Shown here piece after piece: positions 22,134-32,691 of a DNA stretch of 60,000 nt (within the stretch, counting starts at the first letter, position 1; the number at the start of each line of letters is the position of its first letter). Source of the DNA: Membranipora membranacea (Eukaryota > Bryozoa > Gymnolaemata > Cheilostomatida > Membraniporidae). The translations under genes were made by a program, and so were the position numbers. The stretch lies in contig OU612066.1 of assembly GCA_914767715.1 (NCBI GenBank), positions 6,641,001 to 6,701,000 of the forward strand, given 5' to 3'. The notes below the pieces were generated by a model that did no database searches, was not told the origin of the DNA, and was given only the letters and a program-made list of their open reading frames with translations.

Positions 22134-23861
22134 ATGGATGTCCAGGGAACACATGAGACCTTAGTAAAGGGAATGCTCCGCAACAAAGATCAGTCTCAAT
22201 GTCAAATTACCGACAAAAATAGTGAAAAGAGCCGTCATCTGCAGTCTTCCCATGAGAACACTGTCCGCAGAAACTCACATGATTCAAGTTTATCAGTACG
22301 ATGGATTGATAGACTAAAGCGGAAACACTACGCTATGTACATTCTTTTACTTTTAAAATTGTCCTATAATTGGTTGATTATAGTTTTCTTTTTATTAGCA
22401 ATAAGATTGAGTCGTCGGAGGAGTCTGGGACGGAAACCGAGTCAGCATATAGTTTTGATGCGGAGGTGAAAGAAAGAAAGAAAGAGAAAAAGTGCAGGAG
22501 ATGATGAGTGAGTTAGAAAATAAATCATTTTCGAGAGATCGATCTAAATATTCACTTGAGTTGAGTAAGCTGTATTCACTAGGAATTTTCTCCTCTGTTA
22601 ATTGATTTCTTAGGCTCCGCCCACAATCACAAAGTAGGAGATCATACTCTACCTTCATAGCCTGGGTTGTCTCCTCTTTGTTTGTTTTGGTTGGGGAGGA
22701 GCATGGGATTATACAGTCGTGACCTTTCAGGTCACGACATCTATAGCCTTAAAACCCAAGTAAAATTAGGGGTGGACTTTTTCATCAACCTCTTTGTTTT
22801 ATAGAATTTAAATGTAACTCTTGAAATCTTAAATAAGTTGTGTTCTCTTTCTCTCTTTATCGACCCAGGCTCCTCCCCAACCAAAAAAGACAAAGAGGAG
22901 ACAACCCAGGCTACTACCTTTAAATAATTGAAATTCGCTCATAAACTCATCATTAAATTTTTGTTTTACAGAACCCGAATCACCAGTTATTTAAAATCTG
23001 TGCGAGAGAGTGAGGTTGTAAAGGCGGCTGTTGGGAAAAAGCCCACACCCAACTCAGAACCAAAAGCAAAAAAGGTCAGAAACAAAACATCAAAGCAGCC
23101 TGCACCAAAGACGAAACATATCGAGCCAATGACCATTGGAGACTCGGTGAAAATTGGACCTGCTACTGTCAGGTTGAATAACGCACACTTATTCAATTGT
23201 GAGTATAAATTCTTTTCTTTTTGTTCTCAAGAGTGAGGAATGCTAAATGCTAATTGTAAAATCATATTTCAGTGATTCTGATTTGTGCTTGTGTTGTTTG
23301 ATGTTTCAGTTTATTGTTTATATGGATGGAAGCTTTTAACAAAATCTCATATCTGTATTTGCAGTTGTATTCAAGGAATAAAAGTTCAATACGAACGAAG
23401 CAATCGGCTTTCAATCGAAAGTCACCCATCCGGATCTTAAGACGTGGATTCAGGAACTCTCTGCACAAAATAACACAGAGGAACCAAAGAGCTATCGCAC
23501 TAGTCAGGGGGAAGCCTACTACTTCCGACTAGTGGATTCCCCTTTGTGAGTTTGTATATTGATCTATTATCTTGTGTCAAAAGGATTGTAACAAATGATT
23601 GATGATTGATTCTATCATTCAAATTTCATCGAATTTGCTTGCTTCAATTTTAGAATAAAAGATAGAGGGGTCGAAGTGACAGCAAATAATATCGAGGAGG
23701 AGTACTCCACTTCGACAGGAGATGTTCTCCTTTACCTGGAGGATCTGAGATTCAGAAACGTCAAGGGATATCTCAATTTGAGGATCGCGAGAATTTCGCG
23801 TAAAACTATAGTTGATCATAGCCATCCAAACCCTCTCCCTAATGATTTAGGTGATTGGTGA
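22134..23861 (+). pseudogene. Multi-exon gene of unknown function upstream of inner PolB
   Basis: The coherent exons are 22,972-23,198, 23,365-23,545 and 23,654-23,861 (stop TGA 23,859-23,861). Their phases agree exactly, joining DSPL to IKDRGVEVTANN across the last intron. An acidic exon from 22,397 reads IESSEESGTETESAYSFDAE and ends at a strong GTGAGT donor at 22,508. The frame slips by one base in its GAAAG microsatellite before that donor. A first exon probably starts at ATG 22,134 (MDVQGTHETLVK). There is a basic Lys/Pro-rich segment at 23,020-23,120, and an in-frame TAA near 23,380 interrupts exon 4. No family is recognised. Its place directly before PolB suggests an early gene of the viral element, but a host gene is possible. 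Confidence 0.45.
22658..22914. mobile_element. MITE with ~50-bp terminal inverted repeats
   Basis: The left end GCCTGGGTTGTCTCCTCTTTG..GGTTGGGGAGGAGC and the right end GCTCCTCCCCAACC..CAAAGAGGAGACAACCCAGGC pair almost perfectly over about 50 bases. The element is flanked by TA on both sides, fitting a Tc1/mariner-type TA duplication. It has no coding capacity. The centre holds a perfect hairpin, 22,716-22,738. It lies in an intron of the unknown gene. Confidence 0.8.
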
Positions 23862-23979
23862 TTGGACATTATTTAACTTTAAATTATCTTTTGGTTTTTT
23901 TTTTGTTATCTAAACTCTTATCATTGAGAAAGAAAAATCTTACTAATAGTTTACTGTAACCGTTTCGAGGTCATTTGTT

Positions 23980-26900
23980 ATGTTTAATTGTGAGCTTTGT
24001 ATCAAAAAATTCACGAGAATTCTGTTCATTTTGGAAAGAAACACAACACACGCAATGAACTTTATTCTTCCAAATCTTATATGAAAAAACATGAAAAAAA
24101 CCCACCAAACAATCAGCCCTATACCAACTGTCAGTAGTCCAACACCATTACCACTCCCTGTCAATCAATCAAACCAACGTAATACCTCACAATCGCATTT
24201 CAGTGAATCAGTAGATGCCATTGTTCGCGAGCATTTCAGCAGTATAAAGTGTTACAAAACATTGCGCTCAAGGTCTAATATATTTAATATTGATATTTTG
24301 ATCGGTTCCCTTTACAAAGAAGATTTCCTGAAAATATTTCACCAGCATAGATGTGTTTTTAAAATCAATGCTAGTGCAGGATTCATAATAAGTCAAAAAG
24401 TGACAGGTGATTTGAAATATTTTCACTCTTCATCCGGTAGTAAAGATACTATTTTTACCTTATCCCGTAACGGTTACAAACAAACAAGAGTTGGACAAAT
24501 TTTCAGATTTGATTTTATCTATTGATATTGCTGATTTATTAAAAACCCGTGTTCCTTCAAGTGCCTGGCAGATATATATACTCACTAATCTAACAATCTA
24601 TACATTTATTTTGACTGACCAACCTCTACTACATTCTTAGAATGGTTTCACGTCTCCCAAAATATATCAAATGTAACAATGGTGTAATTTCATTGTTTAC
24701 AAATCCATCAATTTAATGGTAAATGCTATCATGATAATTTATCAATTTTTCGTGCTATCTGTTGGTCTATAAATCAAGGTGTTGTCAGTAAGAGAAATAC
24801 TAAATGTCTCTTTGAGAGATTCTTTGCTCACAAGTCACTTGGTAATCTGAAGCAACGCTTTCTGGACCATATAAAGATCATTCCAGTGGTAGGCTTCAAC
24901 TCAGGTAAATATGACACCAATGTTTTCAAACAGGAACTACTCCAATGCCTACTTAATCGTGATGTTATTGGATTCATAATCAAAGATGGAAATAACTTTA
25001 AATGTCTGCAAACAAGAAGGTTTAGGTTCTTGGACATCTGTCAATACATAGCACCCGGTTTTAGTTACCGCACATACCTTGAATCATATAACTGCTCCGA
25101 TTCAAAATCTTACTTTCCTTATGAACATATAGATTCTCTAAAGCGTCTGGAAGAGAAAGTATTTCCTTCAAAGGAAAAATCTAGTAGCAAACTTGGAAAA
25201 GCAGTAATTTCTGACCAAGATTACCACAACTGCAAGCATATATTCGAGTCAAATTCCATGTCATTGCGTGAATATCTTATTTACTACAACTTGTTGGATA
25301 CTAAACCATTCATTGAGGCTCTTGAAAAACAAAGACGAGTTTACTGGAAGAAAAACATTGATATGCTTAAGGATTTTGTTTCTGCACCTGATATGGCTAG
25401 GCAATGGCTATTCAGCGATTTCAATCATGAATCAGACTCCATCATGTTGATTGATAAACACAATTCTGATATGTATTATTCATTAAGGGAAAACATAGTT
25501 GGTGGTCCCTCCATAATCTTCCACCGATATCATGAGAAAAATGTTACCTCTATTTGAAATGATAAGTTATGTGGTTCAATTGCTGGTTTTGATGCAAAAT
25601 CACTCTATCTGTACTCAATGTATCAAGAGATGCCTGTAGGCTTACCATCAAGAAGAAATTGTGACACCTCACCACCCTTCACACTTTTACCTGAACATGG
25701 ATCCAGTCAGTTGGCTTTTGAGTGGTTAGGTTACATGTCACATTCACTAAACATTAAAATTTTACATGCAAGAAATCACGGAGAGATTGCATTGGGACAG
25801 TGACAACTGAGGGTAGACGGATACTCAGAAGAACACAAGCTAGCATTTCAGTTTCACGGGTGTTATTGGCATGGTCATCATTGCAGTAAAACGCAGGGTA
25901 AATGCTGCAACGAAACAAGTAAGAAATCATTTATCCAATTACAGTATGAAACCCAGCAGAAGGATTTGTATCTGAAAAAAATTGGTTACAGTGTGACTTA
26001 TATGAAAGAGTGTGAATGGGCCATGATGAAACAAACAGATATTGATGCCAAAAACTTTGTAAACAGTTTACCTAACCGATCACAACTTCCCAAGAACACG
26101 AGTGAAAAAGACCTAATTGATGCAGTTCAGTCCGGAAAATTTTTAGGTATTCTTGAGGTTGATATTCATGTCCCAGATGATTTGAAAGACCAATTCCATG
26201 AGTTAACACCCATATTCAAGTCTGTTCAAATAGTTGACCCTTGCCATATAGGAGAACACATGGCAGGACATATGCGAGAATGCAATACCAAGGTGAATAG
26301 CAAAGCCTTGATTGGTAGCTATTTTGCTGTCAAGCAAATGTTTCTCAGTTCACTCTTACGTTGGTTCTTGAATCACGGACCTGTGATTACCAAAATTCAT
26401 CAAGTGATTGAGTATAAGCCATCAAAATGCTTTACTAATTTTGCCAAAGAGGTAAGCGATAGTTGACGTATGGGAGATAATAACTCTGAATATGCTTTAT
26501 TAGCAGAAACTTGCAAATTAGCAGCAAACAGTGCTTACGGGAAATTCATAACCGCGGTTGAGAAATTTGTAAAGTATGAGTATGTGATGGACGATGATCA
26601 AAAGGTTTCCAAACTCTTGAACAGTCATAATTTCTTATCATTCAACGAAATGGAAAACGATTTGTATGAGTTTGAAATGTGTCCGAAGAAAACAAACATC
26701 AACATTCCTGTTCATCTAGGGTTTTCAATCCTATGCTATGCAAAATTGCGTATGCTTGAGTTTTATTACAACTTCCTTGTTAGATTTATTCCTAAATCTG
26801 AGTTTCAAGTCACAAGTGTATGGATACTGACAGTCTGTATTTGGCTCTCACCGCAGATAGTTTGGAAGAATTGGTACCCGAAAACCTAAGAAAAGAATTC

Positions 26901-27332
26901 AGATCTATCTATTCAGAATGGTTCCCTCGAAGCTTTTGTCCAGATCATGAATCAGATTCCTTTTCATGTACGTTTCATGGAAATATTTGTTGTAAGCTCA
27001 TTTATAATTTTGATCACAGAACACCAGGGCTATTCAAACTTGAGTACAAGGGGGGTGGTTGTATTGCCTTGAACAGTAAGACTTACTATAGTTTTGGCGA
27101 CAAAGATAAGTTCTCTTGTAAAGGCGTGATCAAAAGTCAGAATCCATTGTCTAAGAAAGTATTTCTTGATGTTTTACAGTCACATAAACATCATCAAATA
27201 TCAAACACTGGATTCCGTGTATTGGATAATAGAATGCATACCTATACCCAGAGTAAGGTGGGCTTGAGTTATGCATATTTTAAGCGCAAAGTGGCGAATG
27301 ATGGTGCATCCACATCTCCACTGGAGTTATAA
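23980..27332 (+). pseudogene. Polinton protein-primed DNA polymerase B (inner element)
   Basis: Protein-primed family B DNA polymerase, the replicase of Maverick/Polinton elements. The likely start is ATG 23,980, opening with MFNCELCIKKFTR, half of a C2H2 finger. Visible in order: the pre-exonuclease block to 24,635; YHDNLSIFRAI at about 24,728; GFNSGKYDTN at 24,890; FLDICQYIAPG at 25,025; palm motif A (FDAKSLYLY, Asp codon 25,591); RVDGYSEE and FHGCYWHG near 25,815-25,870; motif B (KLAANSAYGK, about 26,515-26,545); and motif C (DTDS, 26,823-26,834). Breaks: a frameshift near 24,070, the frame loss after 24,525, in-frame TGA at 25,555, 25,801 and 26,464, and a frameshift just before DTDS. All catalytic motifs survive in pieces, so this is a fairly recent death. 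Poly(A)-like AT-rich DNA follows. Confidence 0.85.
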
Positions 27333-27339
27333 AGTACAC

Positions 27340-27640
27340 CCATTCGGTTAAATGAGATTATAAGTTCATAACTCTTACTGATATCATTTACTTGGAAATT
27401 ATTACTTTCATAAAATTTAAAAAAAAAAATCTTATTGACATTCTTTCTGCAGTGGATAATATTTGTATCACTTTTTTCTTTATTCCAGTTTTGGGGATTC
27501 GGTCATTTTGTGTAATGTCACGTATAGCATTCTATTTTCATTGTATTTAATGATAAAACAATAAGAATAATAAAATCATTTTACGTATTTGATGAATGAG
27601 GAAAGAGGAAACAAAATCATGAACTAGGAAATCACTTGAT
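27340..27640. other. Convergent intergenic spacer
   Basis: This is AT-rich DNA between the 3' ends of the plus-strand PolB and the minus-strand protease. It contains several AATAAA-like and AATAAT motifs (for example near 27,550-27,575) and a long A run at 27,418-27,429. It probably held the 3' processing sites of both transcripts. No gene is seen. Confidence 0.5.
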
Positions 27641-27649
27641 TCATAGTCA

Positions 27650-27999
27650 TTATGTTGCAAAAAAAGTTTGTTTTTCTTTAGGTGAGTACCCATTCATAAT
27701 ATGTAAAGCATGAAAAGCGATTGAATTGTACTCCCAATCGTCACAAAAGCTCATACAGTCCAAGAATTCTGTAAAGTGAGGTGTAGACCCAAAACTATCA
27801 AAGAGATAGCCTTTGTTTTCATTGTTTTTGTAAATGGCGAAGCAGTGTTCTCCATCATGAGTGTGTGGCATTGTATTCACTACGAATGCACTTGGGTAGT
27901 GTATAATTCTGAGCGGTATGTTAGCCGAGGAAATACTCCTAGAAAGTCTTGTGATTTATCACACGCAGACATAATCTGAAAAATCTGATTGCTTTCCAT
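27650..27999 (-). pseudogene. Adenain-like cysteine protease, truncated (inner element)
   Basis: The likely start is ATG 27,999 (MESNQIFQIM). It runs through FLGVFPRLTYRSELY to a stop, then a shifted frame gives NTMPHTHDGEHCFAIY and YLFDSFGSTP. The His and Asp of the adenovirus-type maturation protease are therefore visible. After DWEYNS the sequence diverges and the CGxxC block with the nucleophile is absent, so the enzyme cannot have been complete. Family members cleave capsid precursors inside the virion. The intact counterpart is at 41.4 kb. As in the other element, it is the last gene of the structural block. Confidence 0.75.
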
Positions 28000-28074
28000 T
28001 CAGGCAAAATGTTCCACCAGAACTTGTCGATTTTTGTCAATTTTAATGGCTGAGTCAAACTCTGCATGCAATAT

Positions 28075-29279
28075 TCAATTGACTGGGGCTGCCAGCTGGG
28101 TTGCAAACTTGAGCTCCAGTCGTATGTTTCCCTTCTTGATGAGATGAAAGGATCCAATGTCACTTAAATCTGGAGTGAGATCAAATCCGTACAGGGTATA
28201 CCAATTCTGATAATCTTCCCTTGTAATACCCAGCGATGAATTTTGAAACAACTTTCCGGTTGCTTCATACAAGCTTAGATAGCTACGGAGAGAGTTGCTG
28301 TTTGTGAAGTTTGGTTGAAGTGGAGATGCTGGTATCTGCTTACCTTCACAGAATAGACTTATATACTTCAAGTCGAAACGTTGGAAGTTTTAAGGATTCT
28401 TTGAATATCGCCCATCAAAAGCTGCACTTTCAACGAACCAAATAAACACCTTTTTAGGTAACTGCCCACTAAAGATTCCCTCTTCAGAAGCAGACAGACT
28501 GCCTACACCTATGCCGAAAGATTAACCTCTACTCTCCGAATCGGATAGATTGCAGGAATGAGTTGCTTGTCCAACTTCTCGATATGCTTGAGCTGCACTG
28601 CTGAATTTACTTTGACCTTTCTTACAAAAAACGAAGCTTTCATCACTCTCAATTTGTATGCACTGTCATCTGCAGCCATCAGACAGAATGCATTTGAGTT
28701 TCTCATGAGTTTGATACTCATATCCACACCATTGATGAGATAACGGTTTTTGCTCTCAGAAATGAACGCTTTTCGTTTCACATTCCCTGCATTGGCATTT
28801 GCCAAGTCATCCATTTGCCCGGCTGTATATTTGAGCCAAAGGCCAGCAGAAAGCTGGTTCTTCTAAGCTTCTGATCCGTAACTCAGTAAGTTTTCCATGT
28901 GTGCTCTGTAGTGATAGGTGTTGTTGTTTTCCGATACCATAGTGTCATTTAATTTGATGGTGATCTGATTGAAAAGGGAGTGGAAAATCCCATTCACACA
29001 CCCTTCTACATCGGTACCATTTACCAGATCTCCACCATCAGCTTTTACTACTTTTATTTCACACATTAGATGTGAGTTTAGTAGATCCATGTAATCACTT
29101 CCATCGCCATTGACTTCAAAAGTGATTGGTCTGTCTGAGAGATTGGTTTTTGATCCAACCTCTTCATAATACCCATCGTCAAGACTGCTTTGAGTTGGAA
29201 GGTTGCTAAAGAGTTCTAATTCTGGTTTTGCGGTCTCACAAGAGTGCTCCATCATGGATAAATTAGCCATAATTCTCAT
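28075..29279 (-). pseudogene. F54H12.2-type major capsid protein (inner element)
   Basis: The minus-strand start is at 29,279, overlapping the stop of the preceding gene. It opens with EHSCETAKPELELFSNLPTQ, continues with YHYRAHMENLLSYGSEA, breaks, and resumes at 28,814 with MDDLANANAG, NRYLINGVDMSIKLMRN and FVRKVKVNSAVQLKHIEKLD. The tail contains FNLKYISLFCEG-type and ITREDYQNWYTLYGFDLTPD sequence to about 28,075. It matches the family named after C. elegans F54H12.2, common in Polinton-bearing invertebrates. From synteny I take it as the double-jelly-roll hexon-like capsid protein. At least two frame breaks are present. Relative to the outer copy, about 15 residues are missing before NRYLINGVD. 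Confidence 0.75.
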
Positions 29280-29723
29280 TTACCAAAAAATATGTCTTTT
29301 TGAAGAGGTTTTTTCTGCTTTCTTGCTAGCTTGGCTCGCCTGCTCGCACTGCCCGTTTTCGATGCAGGCGATTTTGTTTTATTAGCTCTGTTAGTCTTCT
29401 TTTTAATCCCAGCCTTCTTTAGTTGTATATCAAACTCGATCCTAATGATGCTAGATGATCTCTTGTAGTCTGCCGCATATCCTTACCAGCTAATCCATCC
29501 TGTGCCAATTTAATACCAGTTTGAAGTGCAGTTTTTCCTAAAGCCATAGCTCCCTTTTTCAACAGTGGTAGTGCGGATTTTGCCAGACTTGTGAATATTC
29601 CATCTTTACCATAACCTTTTGTATTTGCTGCCCATGGAACACATTCATTCCATGACCAGATTGATTGTAATGGTCATTATACAGTTTTCTACTGTTTTCT
29701 GAGTTGTACGGAATCAAAGGCAT
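29276..29723 (-). pseudogene. Glycine-rich/basic virion protein (pVI- or core-like), inner element
   Basis: The minus strand from ATG 29,723 reads MPLIPYNSENSRKLYNDHYN. After a frame slip it gives GIFTSLAKSALPLLKKGAMA, an amphipathic glycine/alanine helix. The carboxyl end is strongly basic (KKKTNRANKTKSP, RRAKLARKQKKP) and closes KDIFFGK. The stop TGA overlaps the capsid gene ATG by two bases. The layout of an amphipathic helix followed by a basic, nuclear-localisation-like tail resembles adenoviral pVI or core proteins, but that assignment is by analogy. The outer element has the same gene in the same place. Confidence 0.55.
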
Positions 29724-29754
29724 GATTATATCGTTAATTCTTAACCTTTTTTAG

Positions 29755-30503
29755 CTAAATTGTGATGACTGTCTTCCCCGATTCAAACTGATCTGCATTG
29801 CCCGAGTCTGTCATTAAATACAGAGTGATTGTTTGAAATCTATTTTTCAAGAGTGGAACATATAGGGGATGTCATATCTTGTTATCTGATTCACAAAATG
29901 AGGTTCATTGTTAACAGGGATGATACCCAATAGAGAACCATAAATATCTCCAACAGGAGCCAACTCACATATGTCACAATACACATATATATTGTGAAAA
30001 CCATTACTGATAACAGCCATTCTCTCCGATTTCACCAGAACACTTGCCCAAGAGGTAGGTATGGCATCATGTTCCGCAGGGGAAACTTTGAGCTTACTGT
30101 AACCTAGAATCGATGCCAACTCTCAAGACCAAGTTAGAACATAAGTACGTCGCATCGTTATTTCCACTCTGTTTGACTCTTCAAGTAAAGTGAAGTTGAG
30201 ATTGTCCGATGGACATGCTGAATCCTTGATCAAGTCATTCATTGTAGAAATAATTTTCTTACACATACCATAATAACCATTTGTAATTGTAAGCTTTCCT
30301 GTTTTCTGATTATCCCCGAAGGTAATTTCAAACCAAGAGTCTTTCACATTATACCACAAGTTATTAAGGACGATTTCTGCTAATCCAACTTCCCAGTTGT
30401 CATCTTTCAATTCAATTTCTCTATCAAGTCTAACAGTGTATCGACTCAATGTGTTAGCAGGATAAAAATTCATAGAGCTGTTAGATGGTAGGACGATCCG
30501 CAT
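29755..30503 (-). pseudogene. Penton-like minor capsid protein (inner element)
   Basis: The start is at 30,503, opening RIVLPSNSSMNFYPANTLSR and WEVGLAEIVLNNLWYNV. A frame loss near 30,120 is followed by SILGYSKLKVSPAEHDAIPT and IYVYCDICELAPVGDI. A further slip near 29,850 leads to LYLMTDSGNADQFESGK and a TAG at 29,757-29,755. The opening LPSNSSMxxYPxNTL and WEVxLxEI signatures are shared with the protein at 38,986. They typify the gene between integrase and capsid in this Polinton group. I infer the single-jelly-roll penton. That is a structural inference, not a motif proof. Confidence 0.6.
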
Positions 30504-30542
30504 GTTTGCTGCGACAACAAATGGAATGTTTTCATTTTGTAT

Positions 30543-31555
30543 TCAGTTGTTATATTTCACAAAGTCATGCTTATCTATATAAGAGTTAAACTTGGGTGGG
30601 TAGCCTGCCCATTTTACTAAGTACTGATCACGTTTACCTAATTTTCTAGTTCCGACAATAGATTCAACCCTGAAAACATTTTGATTATTTTTTATAACTT
30701 TTTGCAATTCCGTCCCATACCATGTTCCAGCAATAAGTTCCCCTTCTAGGTCAGCAATTCGGTATGTTTTAGTTGCGGAATTCAGACTCTCAACAAATTT
30801 TAATAATTCTTCACTCCAATTCCCAAGGTAGCCTTTTTGAAAGGTTCCTCTAGTTTTAGATATTCTCACTGTATCCCCAACTTGAAGCGGTCTTATTGTA
30901 CTAATATCAAAGGGGTTAGAGGGTATGTTAGATTGATTCCACGCAATCTTTTCGATGCTTTGTGGGTAAAATATCTTTGGAGTCGCTCTTTGATTGTCCG
31001 TTGTAAGCGTTCGAAAATCGAAGCCTTTATATCGTCATTTTTCAGTCGAATAATGGTTAATATTGTGTTGTTTCAACAAATTTTGAAATTTCATGTTATA
31101 GAACTCAGTACCTTTGTCGCTCTGGATGGAATAAGGACTCCGTTTACTGGTATCTAGAACAGTTTCTAGAGCATTGGTAACCTCAACTCCTCCCTTATTT
31201 TTCAGCATTCTAGCCCGTGCATATTTTGAAAAAACATCAATAACATATAAATTATACTTGAAGCCATCATTTTGCGCTGATGTATCTGGATCTAGGACTG
31301 TCAAATCTATCTGCCAACAGTGATCAATGCCGCCGACTAAGGTCTGTCTACGTTGAAATCTTTTTCTGGTAGGTCTGTAGAGGGTGTAAGAATCGGTATT
31401 TGCAAACCACTGCTCGGCCTTTAACTTATCTGATTCTTTCAATTGTTCACACTCCGGTACAATCTCTTCTTACCACCATAGCTTCCAGGGTTCTCGGGAT
31501 CAAAGTAAGCCTTTCTCAACTTGTCTTCAATTTGTGATTTATGTTTTCTCCTCAT
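30543..31555 (-). pseudogene. Polinton integrase with chromodomain (inner element)
   Basis: The start at 31,555 (MRRKHKSQIEDKLRKAYFDP) is six bases after the preceding gene. A TGA near 31,440 interrupts it. The rve-type DDE core follows: WQIDLTV (first Asp), VIDVFSKYARA, and SDKGTEF (second Asp). Then a frame slip near 31,035 is followed by SIFERL with the probable Glu. The block between the core and the chromodomain is shortened compared with the outer copy. The chromodomain reads VGTRKLGKRDQYLVKWAGYP and FNSYI to the stop at 30,543. Family role: insertion of linear element DNA, with the chromodomain targeting chromatin. Confidence 0.85.
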
Positions 31556-31561
31556 TGTAAC

Positions 31562-32296
31562 TTAATACGGTAACCATCTAACCTTTGACTTTCCCTTGAC
31601 TGGTCTAGTACTTTTATGTGCCCCCGTTGATTCTGTCTTGTCCATTATCTTTCCACTCGATCTCAATTTCTTGTTTGTTCTTTCTTTTGGTTTTGGCTCA
31701 TGAAGTTCTGGCGCGTTCTCCTGCTTTTGGAGATATTTTAGAGATGGTTCTAGTAGACTTGCAGGAGATCTTTTCTCTTGTAAATAGGATTTGAAAGTAT
31801 CCCAGCCAGCTAAATCTTCCTGTAGTTTGTTTCTAGGATTGACAGCTTTATTGAGGAGATCTGTGATGTTTGATTCACTCAGCCCCTGACCATTAATGCT
31901 CAGATCTCCATCCTCTCCTATATTGAAGCCTGCTTTGCTACGGAGGAAGTTCAGTAGGTTTCGTGCCTTGTTCTGATAAACTTTTGGGATTGGTGCTAGA
32001 AAGAGTTGATCACTCATTACATTAGAAGAGTTCTGCTTCAGGCCCACCGTTTCAATTGGCTCGACAGGTAGGTCCTTTTTCTTATATACATCACTGAATT
32101 TTGAAAAGGTTTGGTTGTAGAGTGTGACTTTGGCGTCATCCGTCAAAGTATCATTATTTATGATGTATTGTAGGTTTTTATCCAATGATTGAATCTCTCT
32201 CATCCTAATACTGTCATTCACTAGTTGCTGGATGGAGTTATTTGTCGTTTTCTTAATCTCTGGATCAATCAATATCATGCGTTTAACACGATCCAT
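31562..32296 (-). CDS. Conserved Polinton protein of unknown function (inner element)
   Basis: This is an open frame of 244 residues starting MDRVKRMILIDPEIKK. It contains LYNQTFSKFSDVYKK, PIPKVYQNKARNLLNFLRSK, GDLSINGQGLSESNITDLLN and AVNPRNK..LAGWDTFKSYL, and has a basic Lys/Arg-rich tail. The homologue at 37,249 shares the LYNQTFSKF, ISDLLNxAVNP and LAGW blocks. It lies between the small basic protein and the integrase in both elements. No catalytic motif is seen. I would call it a virion or replication accessory protein only tentatively. Confidence 0.6.
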   Translation of the reverse strand: MDRVKRMILIDPEIKKTTNNSIQQLVNDSIRMREIQSLDKNLQYIINNDTLTDDAKVTLYNQTFSKFSDVYKKKDLPVEPIETVGLKQNSSNVMSDQLFLAPIPKVYQNKARNLLNFLRSKAGFNIGEDGDLSINGQGLSESNITDLLNKAVNPRNKLQEDLAGWDTFKSYLQEKRSPASLLEPSLKYLQKQENAPELHEPKPKERTNKKLRSSGKIMDKTESTGAHKSTRPVKGKSKVRWLPY

Positions 32297-32305
32297 TATA
32301 GATTG

Positions 32306-32635
32306 TTATCTTTTACCGAACAGTGGCCCCAACAGTGAACCTAGCATTGGCGCTAAAATAGCACCAATAAATCCTCCCTTTTGCACGATATTTCTTTTGT
32401 GGTCAATTCCTACTCTTTTGTTGGCAAGTTTACGAATGTCTTTACTGTGTTTAGTAAGTTTGCCGATCTCTTTCTTTGTCACAGGAACACGAGCTCGCAA
32501 AACATTCAAGCAAATTTCACAAATTTTGTAAATAAGTTCCTTGCTTGAGTTCTGTAATATGCTTTTCTGGGTTTGTTTGGATGCTTTTGCTAGGAACCGC
32601 AGCAGTTCTTTATGCTTCTTCACCCTACGAGACAT
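32306..32635 (-). CDS. Small basic virion protein with hydrophobic Gly-rich tail (inner element)
   Basis: The likely start is ATG 32,635 (MSRRVKKHKELLRFL), because the 17 upstream residues do not resemble the family. It encodes 109 residues: basic helices, then VQKGGFIGAILAPMLGSLLG and PLFGKR. The KKHKELLRFLAKA opening and VQKGGF tail are a recurrent small protein of Polintons and adintoviruses. The tail suits membrane interaction, as in adenoviral pVI/pX-type proteins, but this is inferred. The frame is intact, unlike most neighbours. Confidence 0.6.
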   Translation of the reverse strand: MSRRVKKHKELLRFLAKASKQTQKSILQNSSKELIYKICEICLNVLRARVPVTKKEIGKLTKHSKDIRKLANKRVGIDHKRNIVQKGGFIGAILAPMLGSLLGPLFGKR

Positions 32636-32691
32636 TGTAGTGACTGCTGCAAATTTAGTGTATGTAAATTGATTTATTGGTATCACTTGAC

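Noticed and set aside
22434-22470. End of an ORF from 22,134 as one continuous 111-residue protein
   Set aside because: The 3' half is in a different frame from the acidic exon and includes intron sequence (acceptor at about 22,388).
25555-26466. TGA read as Trp or selenocysteine in PolB (variant code)
   Set aside because: Other stops (TAG, TAA) and frameshifts occur in the same elements, host exons end normally with TGA, and the positions fit Arg, so decay is simpler.
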